From: Microbacterium testaceum
GTDB lineage: Bacteria > Actinomycetota > Actinomycetes > Actinomycetales > Microbacteriaceae
DNA length: 64,000 nucleotides
Assembly: GCF_006539145.1 (NCBI RefSeq)
Contig: NZ_BJML01000007.1
Span: 62,001 to 126,000 of the forward strand
Reading direction: 5' to 3'
The notes under the pieces were generated by a model. The model worked only from the letters and a program-made list of their open reading frames with translations. It had not been told where the DNA came from and made no database searches. The position numbers and the translations under genes are program-made. Of the stretch, positions 15,376 to 26,299 are shown one piece after another (the first letter of the stretch is position 1; every line of letters begins with the position of its first letter).

Positions 15376-17436
15376 TCAGTCGCCGCGGAAGGCCTGCGGC
15401 ACGGCCGCGTGCAGGTCGGCGAGCCACACCCGCGCGTTGCCGTCCGAGGGGGCGCGCCAATCGCCGCGCGGCGAGAGCGACCCCGCGGGCGACACCTTCG
15501 GCCCGTTCGGAGTCGCGGAGCGCTTGAACTGCGCGAACCCGAAGAAGCGCGTGAGGAACACCTCGAGCCATTTCGCCACCGTGACGAGGTCGTACGTCGG
15601 ACGCCCTCCCTTGGGGTAGCCGGGAGGCCAGGCACCGGCATCTGGATCCTGCCAGGCGTGCGCCGCGAGGAAGGCGATCTTCGACGGTCGGAAGCCGAAC
15701 CGCAGCACGTGGTAGAGCGTGAAGTCGTGAAGGTTGTAGGGGCCGATGCGGTCTTCGGTGGACTGCATCCGGCCGTCCTGCCCCGCCGGAACCAGCTCGG
15801 GGCTGATCTCGGTGTCGAGGACGGCCTGCAGAACCTGCACGGTGTCGTCGCTGAGCTCCCCCGACGAGATCACCCACCGGATGAGGTGCTGGATGAGCGT
15901 CTTGGGCACCCCGGGATTCACCGAGTAGTGGCTCATCTGATCACCCACGCCGTAGGTGGACCACCCGAGCGCGATCTCCGACAGATCGCCCGTGCCGACG
16001 ACGATCCCGCCGTTCTGATTGGCGAGGCGGAAGAGGTAGTCGGTGCGCAGGCCCGCCTGCACGTTCTCGAAGGTGACGTCGTGCACGGGTTGTCCCGAAG
16101 CGAAAGGGTGCCCCATGCGCGAGAGCATCTCGGTCGCCGCGGGGCGGATGTCGATCTCTTCGATCGAGGCGCCGACCGCCTTCGCCAACGCGATGGCGTT
16201 GCCCTTGGTCTTCTCGCTCGTCGCGAAGCCGGGAAGCGTGTAGGTGAGGATGTCGCTGCGCGGACGCCCCATCCGGTCCATGGCGCGCGCGATGACGAGC
16301 AGGGCGTGCGTGGAATCGAGTCCGCCACTCACTCCGAGCACGGGCCGCGGGTTGCCGATCGCCTGCAGGCGTTGCACAAGGCCCGACACTTGGATGTTGA
16401 ACGCCTCGTAGCAGTCCTGGGCGAGGCGGGCGGGGTCGTCGGGGACGAACGGGAAGCGATCGACGGCGCGGCGCAGGCCGAGGTCGATCGCGGGCGGGGC
16501 GAGCTCGAACGTCACCGAGCGGAACGCGGGGGCCGTCGTGCGGCGGTTGTCGTCGAACGTGCCCTGACGCAGGCGATCCTGACGGAGTCGGTCGAGATCG
16601 ACGTCGGCGACACTGCGCCGCGGTCCGTCGGGGAAACGCTCGGTCGTGGCGAGCAACTGCCCGCCCTCGTAGATCATGGTCTGGCCGTCCCACGAGACGT
16701 CGTTGGTCGACTCGCCCTGGCCCGCGGCCGCGTAGACGTAGGCGGCGAGGCACCGCATCGACTGCGACTGCGAGAGCAGGTTGCGGTCGTCGGCGCGCCC
16801 GATCGTGATGGGGCTGCCCGACAGGTTCGCGAGCACGGTCGCCCCGGCCAGCGCTGCTCCGGACGAGGGCGGGATCGGTACCCACACGTCTTCGCAGACC
16901 TCGGCGTGCACCGTCAGACCGGGCACGTCGACCGCCTCGAAGAGGAGGTCGGGGCCGAACGGCACGGTCTCGCCCGCGACGCGGATGTGCTGGCCGGCCT
17001 GATCGTCTCCGCGGGCGTACCAGCGATGCTCGTAGAACTCCCGGTAGGTGGGCAGATACGCCTTCGGGGCGACGCCCAGCACTCGGCCGCGGTGGATCAT
17101 GACCGCGCAGTTGAACAGGCGGTTGCCGTGGCGCAGCGGCGCCCCGACGAGCAGCATCGGGAGGAGGTCTGCGGATGCCAGCACCAGGCGCTCGAGGGCC
17201 GTCTCGACGGCGTCGAGGAGGGGATCCTGCATGACGAGGTCGTCGATGGCATAGCCGGTCAGACACAGCTCGGGGAAGACCGCGACGGCGACCCCCTCGG
17301 CGTCGCAGGCGCGCGCCGAGTCGAGCACGGCATCGGCGTTCGTGGCGGGGTCTGCGACCGCGACGGGGATCGTGCACGCGGCGACGCGCGCGAACCCGTG
17401 CCGGTACACGTTCTCGAACGGCAGATCGGTGATCAC
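15376..17436 (-). CDS. nadE: Glutamine-dependent NAD(+) synthetase
   Basis: This 686-residue enzyme joins a nitrilase-type glutaminase domain (about 1-290) to an NAD synthetase domain. The glutaminase triad fits Glu56 (FPELCLTGY), Lys125 (APKAYLPTY) and Cys181 (EVCEDVW). The synthetase has the ATP pyrophosphatase loop SGGLDS at 370-375. It converts deamido-NAD to NAD using ATP and glutamine, the last step of NAD synthesis. The length agrees with the well-studied Mycobacterium tuberculosis enzyme. The GTG start follows CAGACT by 6 nt on the minus strand. Confidence 0.95.
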   Translation of the reverse strand: MITDLPFENVYRHGFARVAACTIPVAVADPATNADAVLDSARACDAEGVAVAVFPELCLTGYAIDDLVMQDPLLDAVETALERLVLASADLLPMLLVGAPLRHGNRLFNCAVMIHRGRVLGVAPKAYLPTYREFYEHRWYARGDDQAGQHIRVAGETVPFGPDLLFEAVDVPGLTVHAEVCEDVWVPIPPSSGAALAGATVLANLSGSPITIGRADDRNLLSQSQSMRCLAAYVYAAAGQGESTNDVSWDGQTMIYEGGQLLATTERFPDGPRRSVADVDLDRLRQDRLRQGTFDDNRRTTAPAFRSVTFELAPPAIDLGLRRAVDRFPFVPDDPARLAQDCYEAFNIQVSGLVQRLQAIGNPRPVLGVSGGLDSTHALLVIARAMDRMGRPRSDILTYTLPGFATSEKTKGNAIALAKAVGASIEEIDIRPAATEMLSRMGHPFASGQPVHDVTFENVQAGLRTDYLFRLANQNGGIVVGTGDLSEIALGWSTYGVGDQMSHYSVNPGVPKTLIQHLIRWVISSGELSDDTVQVLQAVLDTEISPELVPAGQDGRMQSTEDRIGPYNLHDFTLYHVLRFGFRPSKIAFLAAHAWQDPDAGAWPPGYPKGGRPTYDLVTVAKWLEVFLTRFFGFAQFKRSATPNGPKVSPAGSLSPRGDWRAPSDGNARVWLADLHAAVPQAFRGD

Positions 17437-17545
17437 CCCCTCAGTCTGTCAGCACCCTCGGACACCGTGCAGCCCGGTTGCGGGAGCGACCTGCCTGTGG
17501 ACCGGCGGCAGCCGATGTCGGTGGCCCCGATTAGCGTGGAACACC

Positions 17546-20500
17546 ATGCGGTACATCGAGCAGAACGGGCGGATCGTCTGGAGCGCCAGCGACCTCAAGG
17601 CGGCGGCGGAGTGCGAGTTCGCGTGGCTGCGCGCCATCGACGCGAAGATCGGGCGTATCGCCCCCGTCGACGATCCCGAGGACGCCACCCTCGAGCGCGC
17701 GGCCCGCTTGGGGACCGCGCACGAACTGCGTGTGCTCGCCGACGACCGCGCCCGCTTCGGCGCGGCGGTGCGCGAGATCCCCGCGGCGCGATCGTCCGAT
17801 GCCGAGGCGCTCGCCGAGGCGGTGCGCCTCACCGACGAGGCGCTCGCCGACCCGTCCGTCGAGGTGGTCTACCAGGCCGCTTTCGCCACCGACGAGTTCG
17901 TCGGGTTCGCCGACTTCCTCGTGCGTGAACCGGAGACGTCGTCCGACGGAACGCGCCGGTGGATCGTGCAAGACACCAAGCTCGCGCGCCGGGCGCGCGT
18001 GACGGCGCTCATGCAGCTCGCCGCCTACGTCGATCAGCTCGATCGTCTCGGCGTACCGCGCTCCGACGAGGTGCAGCTGCTGCTCGGCGACGGGTCGACG
18101 AGCACGCATCGCGTCGACGATCTGCTCCCCGTCTTCGGCCTGCGCCGCGAGCGTCTGCGCGCCCTGATCGCCGACCGCCGGGTCGACCTCGGTGTCGCCG
18201 GTCCCGTGATCGCGTGGGGCGATTCGCGCGGCGATCTCGGCGTCATCGCGTGCGGCCGGTGCGCCACGTGCGAGCTCGAGGTCGTCGCCCACCGCGACCT
18301 GTTGCTCGTCGCGGGCATGCGGCCCGTCCAGCGCGATCGACTGCGCGCGGGTGGCATCGAGACGATCGACCGATTGGCGGCTGCGTCCGCACCGCCCGCG
18401 GCCATGAGCGCCGACACTTTCGCGTCGCTGCGCACACAGGCGCGCCTGCAACTCGAGAGCCCCGCCGGGGTCCCGGGCGCTGACGCGACCGCTCACGCCG
18501 TGCCGACGTTCGAGGTCGTCGCGCCGAAGTCGCTCGGCGTGCTGCCTCGGCCCGACCACGGCGACCTCTTCTTCGATTTCGAGGGCGATCCGCTCTACAC
18601 CGAGGGTGTCGGCACGCACTGGGGCATCGACTACCTCTTCGGGTGGGTCGACACCCGAGAGAGCTATGGAGCCCTCTGGGCGCACACCTTCGACGAAGAG
18701 CGGGTCGCGCTCGAGCGTTTCCTCGACATGGTCGCGCTGCGCCGCCAGCAGTACCCGGGCATGCACATCTACCACTACGCCCCCTACGAACCGACGCACC
18801 TGCTCGCGATGGCCGCCCGATACGGTGTCCGCGAGGCCGACGTCGATCGGCTTCTGCGCGACGGTGTCTTCGTCGATCTGTACCCCGTCGTCCGGAGGGC
18901 GCTGCGGGTGGGGTCCCGTTCGTACTCGATCAAGAAGCTCGAGCCCCTTTACATGGGCGACGAGGTGCGTACGAGCGACGTGCAGCGCGGCGACGACTCG
19001 ATCGTGAAGTACGTCGAGGCCCGTGCGCTCGCCGCCGACGGCGATTCGGTCGCCGCACAGCACGTGCTCGACGACCTCGCCGACTACAACCGCTACGACT
19101 GCGTCTCGACGCGGCGCTTGCGTGACTGGCTCGTCGATCGCGCTCGGGAGTCGGGTGCCGTGCCCTCGCCCGGGGCTGAGCCCGACGAGCAGGTCTACGA
19201 ACCGTCCCCCCGAGCGACCGCTCTGCAGAGGTGGGCGGCCGAGGCGACCGCTCCCGGTGCCGCCGACCCCCGTCCCGCCGACCCCGGTGCGATCGGAGCG
19301 GACGCGACCGCGCTCCGCCTCGCTGCGGCCGCCATCGACTACTACCCCCGCGAAGAGAAGACCTACTGGGCGACGCACTTCCTGCGTCTGCGCGAACCGC
19401 TCTCGGTGTGGGAGGAGACCCGCGATGTCGTCGTGATCGACGCTGAGCGCTCGCGCGTGGTCGAAGACTGGCATTTCCCGGAGTCGGGCCGCGGATCGCA
19501 GCGTCGCCTCGTCGAGCTCCGCGGTGAGGTCGCCCCCGGAACGCGCCTCAGCGTCGACGGCGAGCCCTACGCGGTCTACGACCTTCCCGCGCCCTTTCCG
19601 CTCGAGACGCGCCCTCGATGGATCCACGGCGCGCGCCGGGTCACCGTGCGCGAGGTGCTCGACGACGGGGCCATCGTCGAAGAGACCGCCGCCGACGGCG
19701 CGACCTGGGACGATCTGCCGCTCGCGCTCACCCCGCCCGCGCCTCCGCGCGCGGGCAATCAGCAGAAGGCGATCGACGCGTGGGCCGATGCGGTCCTCGC
19801 GGCCGCTCCGCGCATCCCCGAGGGAGCCGCCGCCGACATCCTGCGCCGCATCCCTCCGCGCACGCTGTCGGGGTCTCTCTCGCCGGTCACGAGCGTCGAC
19901 GGAGCAACCGGCGACGACGAGGTCACCGCCATCGCTCGCAGCGTCGCCGACCTCGATCGCAGCTACCTCGCCGTCCAGGGCCCTCCCGGTACGGGAAAGA
20001 CCTACGTGGGTTCGCACGTGATCGCACGCCTGGTCGCCGAGCGCGGATATCGCATCGGGGTCGTGGCGCAATCCCACGCGACCATCGAGCACATGCTCGA
20101 TCAGGTGATCGCGGCCGGTGTGCCGGCATCCCGGGTCGGAAAGGCTCCGAAAGACCCGGGCGCTCCGCATGCCTTCACCGTGCTTCCCAAGAACGGCGTC
20201 GCGGCGTTCACCGCCGAGAACGTCTCGACCGGCTTCGTCGTCGGGGGGACCGCGTGGGACTTCAGCCACGAGGCGCGCATCCCGCGCGGGAGTCTCGACC
20301 TCCTCGTCATCGACGAGGCAGGACAGTTCTCGCTCGCCTCCACGATCGCCGTGTCGCTCGCGGCGCAGCGTCTGCTTCTGCTGGGCGACCCGCAGCAGCT
20401 GCCGCAGGTGAGCCAGGGCACGCACCCCGAGCCCGTCGACACCTCGGCCCTCGGCTGGATCATCGACGGCGCCGAGGTCGTGCCGGAGGAGTTCGGCTAC

Positions 20501-21139
20501 TTCCTCGCCCGCACGCGCCGCATGCATCCCGCCATCGCCGAGCCGGTGTCACGGCTGTCGTACGAGGGGCGTCTCGCTGCGCACCCCTCCACCGCCCTGC
20601 GTCGTCTCGACGGCGTCGAGCCCGGCCTGCACGTCGTTCCGGTGCGGCACAGTGGCAACTCGACGTTCTCGCACGAAGAGGCCGCCGAGGTCGCGCGCGT
20701 GGTGTCCGAACTCGTCGGACGCGAGTGGACGGGCGCCGAGGGGGGAGCCGGAGATTCCGCCGCCGTGCTCGAACCCCGCGCGCTGCGGGCAGACGACATC
20801 ATCGTCATCACCCCGTACAACGCTCAGCAGGTCGCCGTCGAAGAAGCTCTGGCCGCCGCGGGCTTCGCCGACGTGCCGGTCGGTACGGTCGATCGGTTCC
20901 AGGGCAAGGAGGCGGTCGTCGCGATCCTGACGCTCGCCGCGTCATCGGGCCGGGAGGCGCCGCGCGGGCTGGAGTTCCTGCTGCTGCGAAACCGCATCAA
21001 CGTCGCGATCTCGCGCGCGATGCAAGCCGCCTACGTGGTGTACTCGCCGGCCCTGCTCGACGATCTACCGCGGACCCCCGAGGGGGTCGCGCGGCTCAGT
21101 GGATTCGCTCGACTGGTGGGCGATCAGGCCGTGCCGTAG
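17546..21139 (+). CDS. TM0106-family RecB-like nuclease / superfamily 1 helicase
   Basis: The 1197-residue protein has three parts. The first (1-300) is a RecB-like PD-(D/E)xK nuclease: GFADFLVRE supplies the Asp and [11 protein letters not shown] the D-x-K, followed by CGRCATCE, a possible metal-binding cluster. The second (about 335-540) starts LFFDFEGDP and looks like a DEDD/RNase H-like nuclease. The third (about 740-1197) is an Upf1/Dna2-like SF1 helicase: [13 protein letters not shown]alker [14 protein letters not shown]alker B, and [11 protein letters not shown] near motif V. The role in vivo is not established for this family; DNA or RNA processing is likely. Its 3' end overlaps upp by 16 nt. 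Confidence 0.85.
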   Translation: MRYIEQNGRIVWSASDLKAAAECEFAWLRAIDAKIGRIAPVDDPEDATLERAARLGTAHELRVLADDRARFGAAVREIPAARSSDAEALAEAVRLTDEALADPSVEVVYQAAFATDEFVGFADFLVREPETSSDGTRRWIVQDTKLARRARVTALMQLAAYVDQLDRLGVPRSDEVQLLLGDGSTSTHRVDDLLPVFGLRRERLRALIADRRVDLGVAGPVIAWGDSRGDLGVIACGRCATCELEVVAHRDLLLVAGMRPVQRDRLRAGGIETIDRLAAASAPPAAMSADTFASLRTQARLQLESPAGVPGADATAHAVPTFEVVAPKSLGVLPRPDHGDLFFDFEGDPLYTEGVGTHWGIDYLFGWVDTRESYGALWAHTFDEERVALERFLDMVALRRQQYPGMHIYHYAPYEPTHLLAMAARYGVREADVDRLLRDGVFVDLYPVVRRALRVGSRSYSIKKLEPLYMGDEVRTSDVQRGDDSIVKYVEARALAADGDSVAAQHVLDDLADYNRYDCVSTRRLRDWLVDRARESGAVPSPGAEPDEQVYEPSPRATALQRWAAEATAPGAADPRPADPGAIGADATALRLAAAAIDYYPREEKTYWATHFLRLREPLSVWEETRDVVVIDAERSRVVEDWHFPESGRGSQRRLVELRGEVAPGTRLSVDGEPYAVYDLPAPFPLETRPRWIHGARRVTVREVLDDGAIVEETAADGATWDDLPLALTPPAPPRAGNQQKAIDAWADAVLAAAPRIPEGAAADILRRIPPRTLSGSLSPVTSVDGATGDDEVTAIARSVADLDRSYLAVQGPPGTGKTYVGSHVIARLVAERGYRIGVVAQSHATIEHMLDQVIAAGVPASRVGKAPKDPGAPHAFTVLPKNGVAAFTAENVSTGFVVGGTAWDFSHEARIPRGSLDLLVIDEAGQFSLASTIAVSLAAQRLLLLGDPQQLPQVSQGTHPEPVDTSALGWIIDGAEVVPEEFGYFLARTRRMHPAIAEPVSRLSYEGRLAAHPSTALRRLDGVEPGLHVVPVRHSGNSTFSHEEAAEVARVVSELVGREWTGAEGGAGDSAAVLEPRALRADDIIVITPYNAQQVAVEEALAAAGFADVPVGTVDRFQGKEAVVAILTLAASSGREAPRGLEFLLLRNRINVAISRAMQAAYVVYSPALLDDLPRTPEGVARLSGFARLVGDQAVP

Positions 21140-21756
21140 AGGCGGTCGCCCGCGTCACCGAGACCGGGCACGATGTAGCCCTTCTCGTTGAGGCGCTCGT
21201 CGACGGCACCGAGCACGAGGGTGACGTCGTGGCCCTCGACCTGCTTCTCGATCGCCGCGACGCCCTCGGGCGCGCCCAGCAGGCAGATCGCGGTGACGTC
21301 CTGCGCGCCACGCGCGAAGAGGAACTTGATGGCCGCGCCGAGCGAGCCGCCGGTCGCGAGCATGGGGTCGAGCACGAAGCACTGGCGGTCGCTGAGGTCG
21401 TCGGGCAGGCGCTCGGCGTAGGTCGTCGGCTCGAAGGTCTCTTCGTCGCGCACCATGCCGAGGAAGCCGACCTCGGCGGTGGGGAGGAGCTTCACCATGC
21501 CCTCGAGCATGCCGAGGCCGGCACGCAGGATCGGCACGACGATCGGGCGGGGCTCGCTGATCTTCACGCCCGTGGTCGTGGTGACCGGGGTCTGGATCTC
21601 GACCGGGTCGACGCGTACGTTGCGGGTCGCCTCGTAGGCGAGGAGCGTCACGAGCTCCTCGGTGAGCTGGCGGAAGACCGGAGACGAGGTCTGCACGTCA
21701 CGCAGCACCGTGAGCTTGTGGGTGATGAGCGGGTGATCGGCGACGTGGACACGCAT
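21124..21756 (-). CDS. upp: Uracil phosphoribosyltransferase
   Basis: The 210-residue protein carries the UPRT signatures: HPLITHKLT near the start, PILRAGLGM, the PRPP loop [11 protein letters not shown] and the C-terminal [14 protein letters not shown]. It makes UMP from uracil and PRPP in pyrimidine salvage. The ATG at 21756 follows TAGCCT by 7 nt. The gene ends inside the convergent helicase gene (16-nt overlap) and is divergent from tadA with only 57 bp between starts. Confidence 0.96.
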   Translation of the reverse strand: MRVHVADHPLITHKLTVLRDVQTSSPVFRQLTEELVTLLAYEATRNVRVDPVEIQTPVTTTTGVKISEPRPIVVPILRAGLGMLEGMVKLLPTAEVGFLGMVRDEETFEPTTYAERLPDDLSDRQCFVLDPMLATGGSLGAAIKFLFARGAQDVTAICLLGAPEGVAAIEKQVEGHDVTLVLGAVDERLNEKGYIVPGLGDAGDRLYGTA

Positions 21757-21813
21757 AGGCTCAAGGCTAACCGCTCCACCCGCACGCCACCGCCCCCGAT
21801 TTCCGGAGTCCCC

Positions 21814-22275
21814 GTGACGCCCACCACCGTCGACCTCGCCGCGATGCGGCGGGCGTTCGAACTCGCCGACGTCGCCGCTGCCGGCGGGGACGTTCCGGTG
21901 GGCGCCGTCGTCGTCGACGCCACCGGTCGCATCATCGGCGAGGGACGCAACCTCCGCGAGGTGACGGGGGACCCCACCGCACACGCCGAGGTCGTGGCGT
22001 TGCGCGAGGCCGCCCGCCACCTGGGCTCGTGGCACCTGACCGACTCCACGCTGGTCGTCACCCTCGAGCCGTGCGTGATGTGCGCGGGGGCGATCCTCCA
22101 GGCACGCATCGGGCGTGTCGTCTTCGGATCGTGGGATGCCAAGGCAGGGGCCGCAGGGTCTCTTTACGATGTCCTGCGTGATCGGCGTCTTCCTCACCGC
22201 GTCGAGGTGGTCGGCGGCGTCGAGGAGGATCGGGCCGCCGCGCAGCTCCGGGCGTTCTTCGAGGATCGCCGCTGA
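21814..22275 (+). CDS. tadA: tRNA-specific adenosine(34) deaminase
   Basis: The 153-residue protein is a zinc-dependent deaminase. HAE at 57-59 gives the zinc ligand and catalytic Glu, and EPCVMCAGA supplies Cys87 and Cys90. It converts A34 to inosine in the anticodon of tRNA-Arg(ACG). The sequence [19 protein letters not shown] is typical of TadA rather than of free cytosine or guanine deaminases. The start is GTG at 21814, with CCGGAGT as the ribosome-binding site. Confidence 0.93.
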   Translation: MTPTTVDLAAMRRAFELADVAAAGGDVPVGAVVVDATGRIIGEGRNLREVTGDPTAHAEVVALREAARHLGSWHLTDSTLVVTLEPCVMCAGAILQARIGRVVFGSWDAKAGAAGSLYDVLRDRRLPHRVEVVGGVEEDRAAAQLRAFFEDRR

Positions 22276-22279
22276 TCGC

Positions 22280-23209
22280 TCAGCGCGGGAGCAGGGGAAG
22301 GACCTCGCCCCCGATCTGATCGGCATGATCCACGTCGCGCAGGTCCATGAGCTGGAAGTACACCCGCTCGGCGCCGAGGGCCCGCAGTCGTTCGACCTTC
22401 TCGGCGACCTGCTCGGGCGTGCCGATGATGTTCGCGCCGTCGTCGAACTGCTCGCGCGTGCGGCCGATCGCCTCGGCCCTGCGCGCGATCTGCGCGTCGT
22501 CCGACCCGACGATGGTCGGCAGGGCGACCGAGAGTTTGAGCGTCTGCGGGTCGCGGCCGACTGCCTCGCACGCGGCGCGCACGACCGCGAACTTCTCGGC
22601 CACGACGTCTTCCGCGACGAAACCGATGTTGTATTCCGTGGCGTATCTCGCGGCGAGAGCGGGGGTGCGCTTCGGTCCGCCGCCTCCCACGATCACGGGC
22701 ACCGGCGATTGCACCGGCTTCGGCAGCGCCGGCGCTGCGTCGAGCGTGTAGTGCTTCCCGCGGAACGTGAAGGTCTCGGCATCCGGAGTCGACCAGAGAC
22801 CCGTCACGACCTGGAGCTGCTCCTCGAGCAGGTCGAAGCGCTTCGCCGGGAAGGGGATGCCGTAGGCCGCGTGCTCGCGCTCGAACCAGCCGGTACCGAG
22901 GCCCAGCTCGACGCGTCCGCCCGACATGGCGTCGACCTGCGCGACCTGGATCGCGAGGATCGCCGGGAAGCGGTAGGTCACCGACGACACGAGCGTGCCC
23001 AGGCGGATGCGAGAGGTCTCGCGTGCGAGGCCGGCGAGGGTCGTCCACGCATCGGTAGGGCCGGGACGCGGGTCGCCGTCGCCCATGCGCAGGTAGTGGT
23101 CCGAGCGGAAGAAGCCGTCGAGGCCGTGCTGCTCCGCCGAACGCGCGAAGGCGAGCTGGTCGTCGTAGGAAAAGCCCTGCTGGGGCTCGGTGAACAGGCA
23201 GTACTCCAC
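22280..23209 (-). CDS. LLM-class F420-dependent oxidoreductase
   Basis: The 309-residue protein is a luciferase-like monooxygenase-fold flavin/F420 enzyme. [23 protein letters not shown] and [17 protein letters not shown] are the usual cofactor-site segments, and [14 protein letters not shown] matches the phosphate-binding loop. The group uses F420 or FMN to reduce unknown substrates. ATG 23209 has GGAGGCCCC upstream. It lies downstream of the alpha/beta hydrolase gene on the same strand (31 nt apart), so the two may be cotranscribed. Confidence 0.86.
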   Translation of the reverse strand: MEYCLFTEPQQGFSYDDQLAFARSAEQHGLDGFFRSDHYLRMGDGDPRPGPTDAWTTLAGLARETSRIRLGTLVSSVTYRFPAILAIQVAQVDAMSGGRVELGLGTGWFEREHAAYGIPFPAKRFDLLEEQLQVVTGLWSTPDAETFTFRGKHYTLDAAPALPKPVQSPVPVIVGGGGPKRTPALAARYATEYNIGFVAEDVVAEKFAVVRAACEAVGRDPQTLKLSVALPTIVGSDDAQIARRAEAIGRTREQFDDGANIIGTPEQVAEKVERLRALGAERVYFQLMDLRDVDHADQIGGEVLPLLPR

Positions 23210-23240
23210 GGGGGCCTCCGGGGGCGGGATGGGGGAAGGG

Positions 23241-24353
23241 TCAGTCGGCGGAACGCAGAATGATCGCCTCGGTCGGCGGCGCCGGGTCGGCGGGCCGACC
23301 GACGTAGCCGATGTGCGTCAGCAGCGCCTGGCGGAACTGCGCCGGTCGCTCGAGGTGCACGGAGTGCCCGGCTCCCTCGACGGACACCTCGGTGACCTCA
23401 CCGCCCTTCTCGGCGTAAGCGGCGAGCACATCCCGCGTCTGCGAGACCATGGGCTGCGCGGGGGCGACGTCGGCGCCGGGCCAGTCGGGAACCACCCCGA
23501 GCGCACCCAGGTGATTGACGTCCGAGAACGACGCGTCCGACACGATCGCGTCGGCGGTGCCGTGGATCCACAGGATCGGGGGCTTGTCGGCGAGGTCCAC
23601 GATTCCCGAGACATCGAAGTAGGTCGGGGCAAGCGCGTTGAGCACACCGGTCGTGCCGGGGGCGAAGCCCGGCCAGGTCGAGGTGGCGATGGAATCGCCC
23701 GGGTAATTGCCGGTGGCCGTCGAGGTCGACAGCATCGCCTCGACCCACACGTCCTCGTGCTCGCTCTGGTAGCCCGCGGCGACGTAGCCCGAGCGGAAGA
23801 CGGAGCGCGGCGAGGTCGGGGCCTCAGCGGTCGTGTCGTGGTCGATGAGTCTCTGGATGAAGTCGGGGTTCGCGGCCCCCGCTCCGGTACCCGCGCCCTC
23901 GTCGTTCAGGCGCGAACCGTCGCGCCGCGTGCCGCCGAAGCCGTAGGGCGATACGGGTGACTGCAGCGTGAGAGAGAGAACGGGGTGATCGAGCGCGTAC
24001 TGCTGCACGACGGCACCGCCCATCGACCAGCCGACGAGGTGAGCGGCCGGGATGCCGAGGGCCTCGAGCGTCGCGTGCAGATCGTCGCTGAAGTCGCGCA
24101 CGCCGCGGGTGGCGTCGATCGGGCTGTGCTCGGTCCGACCGAAGCCGCGTAGGTCGACGGCGAGGACGCGGAGTTCGCTCGGCAGGTCCTGCATGATCTC
24201 CTGCCAGAACAGCGAGGACGCGACGTGACCGTGCACGAAGACGACCGTGTGCTCGGGAGAGGTGGCGGGGCTGTCGCCGACGCGCTCGAGCACGTTCACC
24301 CCCAGCCGGTCGGTCTCGACCAGGCGGGCGGTGATGCCGTCGAAGAGAGTCAT
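23241..24353 (-). CDS. Alpha/beta-fold hydrolase
   Basis: The 370-residue protein has the alpha/beta hydrolase plan: VVFVHGHVASSLFW around the oxyanion region, the nucleophile elbow GWSMGGAVVQQY, ILWIHGTADAIVSD with the likely catalytic Asp, and EGAGHSVHLE with the catalytic His. No signal peptide is seen, so it is cytoplasmic. Substrate unknown: esterase, C-C hydrolase or haloperoxidase-like are all possible. The ATG at 24353 is preceded by GGAGG, and an upstream ATG is rejected. It is followed by an F420-type oxidoreductase. Confidence 0.85.
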   Translation of the reverse strand: MTLFDGITARLVETDRLGVNVLERVGDSPATSPEHTVVFVHGHVASSLFWQEIMQDLPSELRVLAVDLRGFGRTEHSPIDATRGVRDFSDDLHATLEALGIPAAHLVGWSMGGAVVQQYALDHPVLSLTLQSPVSPYGFGGTRRDGSRLNDEGAGTGAGAANPDFIQRLIDHDTTAEAPTSPRSVFRSGYVAAGYQSEHEDVWVEAMLSTSTATGNYPGDSIATSTWPGFAPGTTGVLNALAPTYFDVSGIVDLADKPPILWIHGTADAIVSDASFSDVNHLGALGVVPDWPGADVAPAQPMVSQTRDVLAAYAEKGGEVTEVSVEGAGHSVHLERPAQFRQALLTHIGYVGRPADPAPPTEAIILRSAD

Positions 24354-24462
24354 CGCTAGTCCTCCGTGTCGCTCGCCGGTGCTCCGGCACACCGTTTTCC
24401 GACTCTAACGCGCGCCCCCATCAGTCGCACTCAGACTTGCCCCGCCGGCCGAGCCCGGTTCG

Positions 24463-24475
24463 TAGACTGGCTCGC
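24463..24475 (+). promoter_or_regulatory. Leaderless-type promoter -10 element of proC
   Basis: TAGACT at 24463-24468 lies 7 nt before the proC ATG, with no ribosome-binding site between them. The transcript would therefore start at or next to the start codon. It is one of many identical arrangements in the window. Confidence 0.55.
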
Positions 24476-25321
24476 ATGACGGATGCCACGACCTCGCTGC
24501 CCCCGATCGCGATCCTCGGAGCCGGTTCCATGGGAGGCGCGATCCTCCACGGCCTCGTCGCGTCCGGCCTCGCCGGGGGAGGGGTGACGGCGACCAACCG
24601 TTCGATCGCGAAGGCCGCTGAGCTCGCCGACCTCGACGGGGTGACCAGCGTCGCTCTCGAGGTGAATCCGGCGGGCAACACCGATGCGGTGGCCGCCGCC
24701 GACATCGTGCTCGTGGGTGTCAAGCCCGCCATGGTGCCCGACCTGCTCGACGAGATCGCCCCGCACCTGCGACCCGGTGCGATCGTGGTGAGCCTCGCCG
24801 CGGGCGTCACCCTCGACACGTTCGCCGCGCACCTCGGCGAGGGCGTCGCCACGCTGCGTTCCATGCCCAACACCCCCTCGCTCGTCGGCAAGGGCGTCAC
24901 CGGTCTCGCCGCGGGGTCCGCCGCGACCGCCGATGACGTCGCCCTGGTCCGAGCGCTCTTCGAGACCGTGGGGTCGGTCCTGGAAATCCCCGAGTCGCAG
25001 ATCGACGCCCTCTCGACCATCTCGGGCTCCGGCCCCGCCTATGTCTTCCTCCTGGTCGAGGAGTTCACGCGGGCGGCCGTGCGGATGGGCTTCGATGACG
25101 ATCAGGCGCGTCTGCTCGCGGAGCAGACCTTCATCGGGGCGACCGCGCTCCTGGCATCCGCCGATGTGGATCCCGCCGAACTCCGACGCCGTGTCACCAG
25201 CCCGAAGGGCACCACCGAGCGCGCCGTGGCCGTCTTGCAGGATGCCCGCCTCGACGACACGTTCACCACCGCCGCCCACGCCGCCCTCGCCCGGGCGAAG
25301 GAGCTCGCCGAGGGGAACTGA
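24476..25321 (+). CDS. proC: Pyrroline-5-carboxylate reductase
   Basis: The 281-residue protein begins with the NAD(P)-binding motif AILGAGSMGGAI and carries VKPAMVPDLLDEI, RSMPNTPSLVGKGVTGL, ALSTISGSGPAYVF and RVTSPKGTTERA, which together are the P5CR signature. It reduces 1-pyrroline-5-carboxylate to proline, the final step of proline synthesis. The stop is 2 nt before the DUF1905 gene, so the two form an operon. Confidence 0.96.
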   Translation: MTDATTSLPPIAILGAGSMGGAILHGLVASGLAGGGVTATNRSIAKAAELADLDGVTSVALEVNPAGNTDAVAAADIVLVGVKPAMVPDLLDEIAPHLRPGAIVVSLAAGVTLDTFAAHLGEGVATLRSMPNTPSLVGKGVTGLAAGSAATADDVALVRALFETVGSVLEIPESQIDALSTISGSGPAYVFLLVEEFTRAAVRMGFDDDQARLLAEQTFIGATALLASADVDPAELRRRVTSPKGTTERAVAVLQDARLDDTFTTAAHAALARAKELAEGN

Positions 25322-25323
25322 CC

Positions 25324-25611
25324 ATGCGCCTGCGGTTCACCGGGACGATCTGGTACTGGCGCGGCCCCGCGCCGTTCCACTTCGTCTCGGTGCCCGAGGC
25401 CGAGGCCGCGATGATCGCCGAGGTCGCCGCGGTCGTGACGTACGGGTGGGGGATGATCCCGGCCTCCGTGACGATCGGCCGTACGACCACGACCACCTCG
25501 CTCTGGCCGAAGGACGGCGGTTACGTCGTTCCGGTGAAGAAAGCGCTCCAGGATGCCGAGGGCCTCTGCGTCGACGACGAGGTCGAGGTCACGCTCGACA
25601 TCGACGCCTGA
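25324..25611 (+). CDS. DUF1905 domain-containing protein
   Basis: The 95-residue protein is a complete DUF1905 domain: FTGTIWYWRGPAPFHFVSVP at the start, VTIGRTTTTTSLWPKDGGYV in the middle and the ending DDEVEVTLDID. The fold is a small beta barrel; the molecular function is not known to me. It starts 2 nt after proC ends and is probably cotranscribed with it. It is convergent with ktrA. Confidence 0.85.
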   Translation: MRLRFTGTIWYWRGPAPFHFVSVPEAEAAMIAEVAAVVTYGWGMIPASVTIGRTTTTTSLWPKDGGYVVPVKKALQDAEGLCVDDEVEVTLDIDA

Positions 25612-25627
25612 GTGCGGCGCCGGGCGC

Positions 25628-26299
25628 TCAGCGGTCGAGCGAGGCGAACCGCTCGATGTCGGAGTTCGTCCCCGACACGATGATGAGGTCGTGGTTGGTG
25701 ACGACCGTGTTGGCCTCGGCGTAGCGGAACGGCCGGCCGGGACTCTTCACGCCCACCACCGTCACGTTGTACTTCGACCGCACGCCGGACTCGTTGAGTC
25801 CCACCCCGCGCACGAGCTTGGGTGGGTACATCTTGGCGAGCACGAAGTCGTCGTCGAAACGGATGAAGTCGAGCATGCGGCCGCTGACCAGGTGGGCCAC
25901 ACGCTCGCCGGCCTCGGCCTCGGGGTAGATGACGTGGTTGGCGCCGACGCGGGCGAGGATCTTGCCGTGCGACTGCGAGACGGCCTTCGCCCAGATCTGC
26001 GGCACCTTGAGGTCGACGAGGTTGGCGGTGATGAGCACGGAGGCCTCGATGAGCGAGCCCACGGCCACGACCGCGACCTGGAAGTCCTGGGCGCCGATCT
26101 GGCGCAGGGCATCGATGTTGCGGGCGTCCGCCTGGACGGCGTGCGTGACGCGTTCCGACCACTTCTGCACGAGCTCGAGATTTCCGTCGACGGCCAGGAC
26201 CTCGCGATCGAGACGGTCGAGCTCCCCGGCGCAGGCGGCGCCGAAGCGGCCGAGCCCGATCACCAGGACGGGCGCGTCACTGCGGATGCGTTCAACCAA
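25628..26299 (-). CDS. ktrA: Potassium uptake regulatory subunit (TrkA/KtrA family)
   Basis: The 223-residue protein has an RCK_N Rossmann domain (VLVIGLGRFGAACAGEL, then VLAVDGN for adenosine ribose binding) and an RCK_C domain from about residue 140. It forms the cytosolic ring that gates the TrkH/KtrB channel in response to ATP/ADP or c-di-AMP in studied homologues. The length suits single-RCK KtrA rather than the duplicated E. coli TrkA. It overlaps the upstream channel gene by 8 nt on the minus strand, so the two are coupled. Confidence 0.92.
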   Translation of the reverse strand: MVERIRSDAPVLVIGLGRFGAACAGELDRLDREVLAVDGNLELVQKWSERVTHAVQADARNIDALRQIGAQDFQVAVVAVGSLIEASVLITANLVDLKVPQIWAKAVSQSHGKILARVGANHVIYPEAEAGERVAHLVSGRMLDFIRFDDDFVLAKMYPPKLVRGVGLNESGVRSKYNVTVVGVKSPGRPFRYAEANTVVTNHDLIIVSGTNSDIERFASLDR

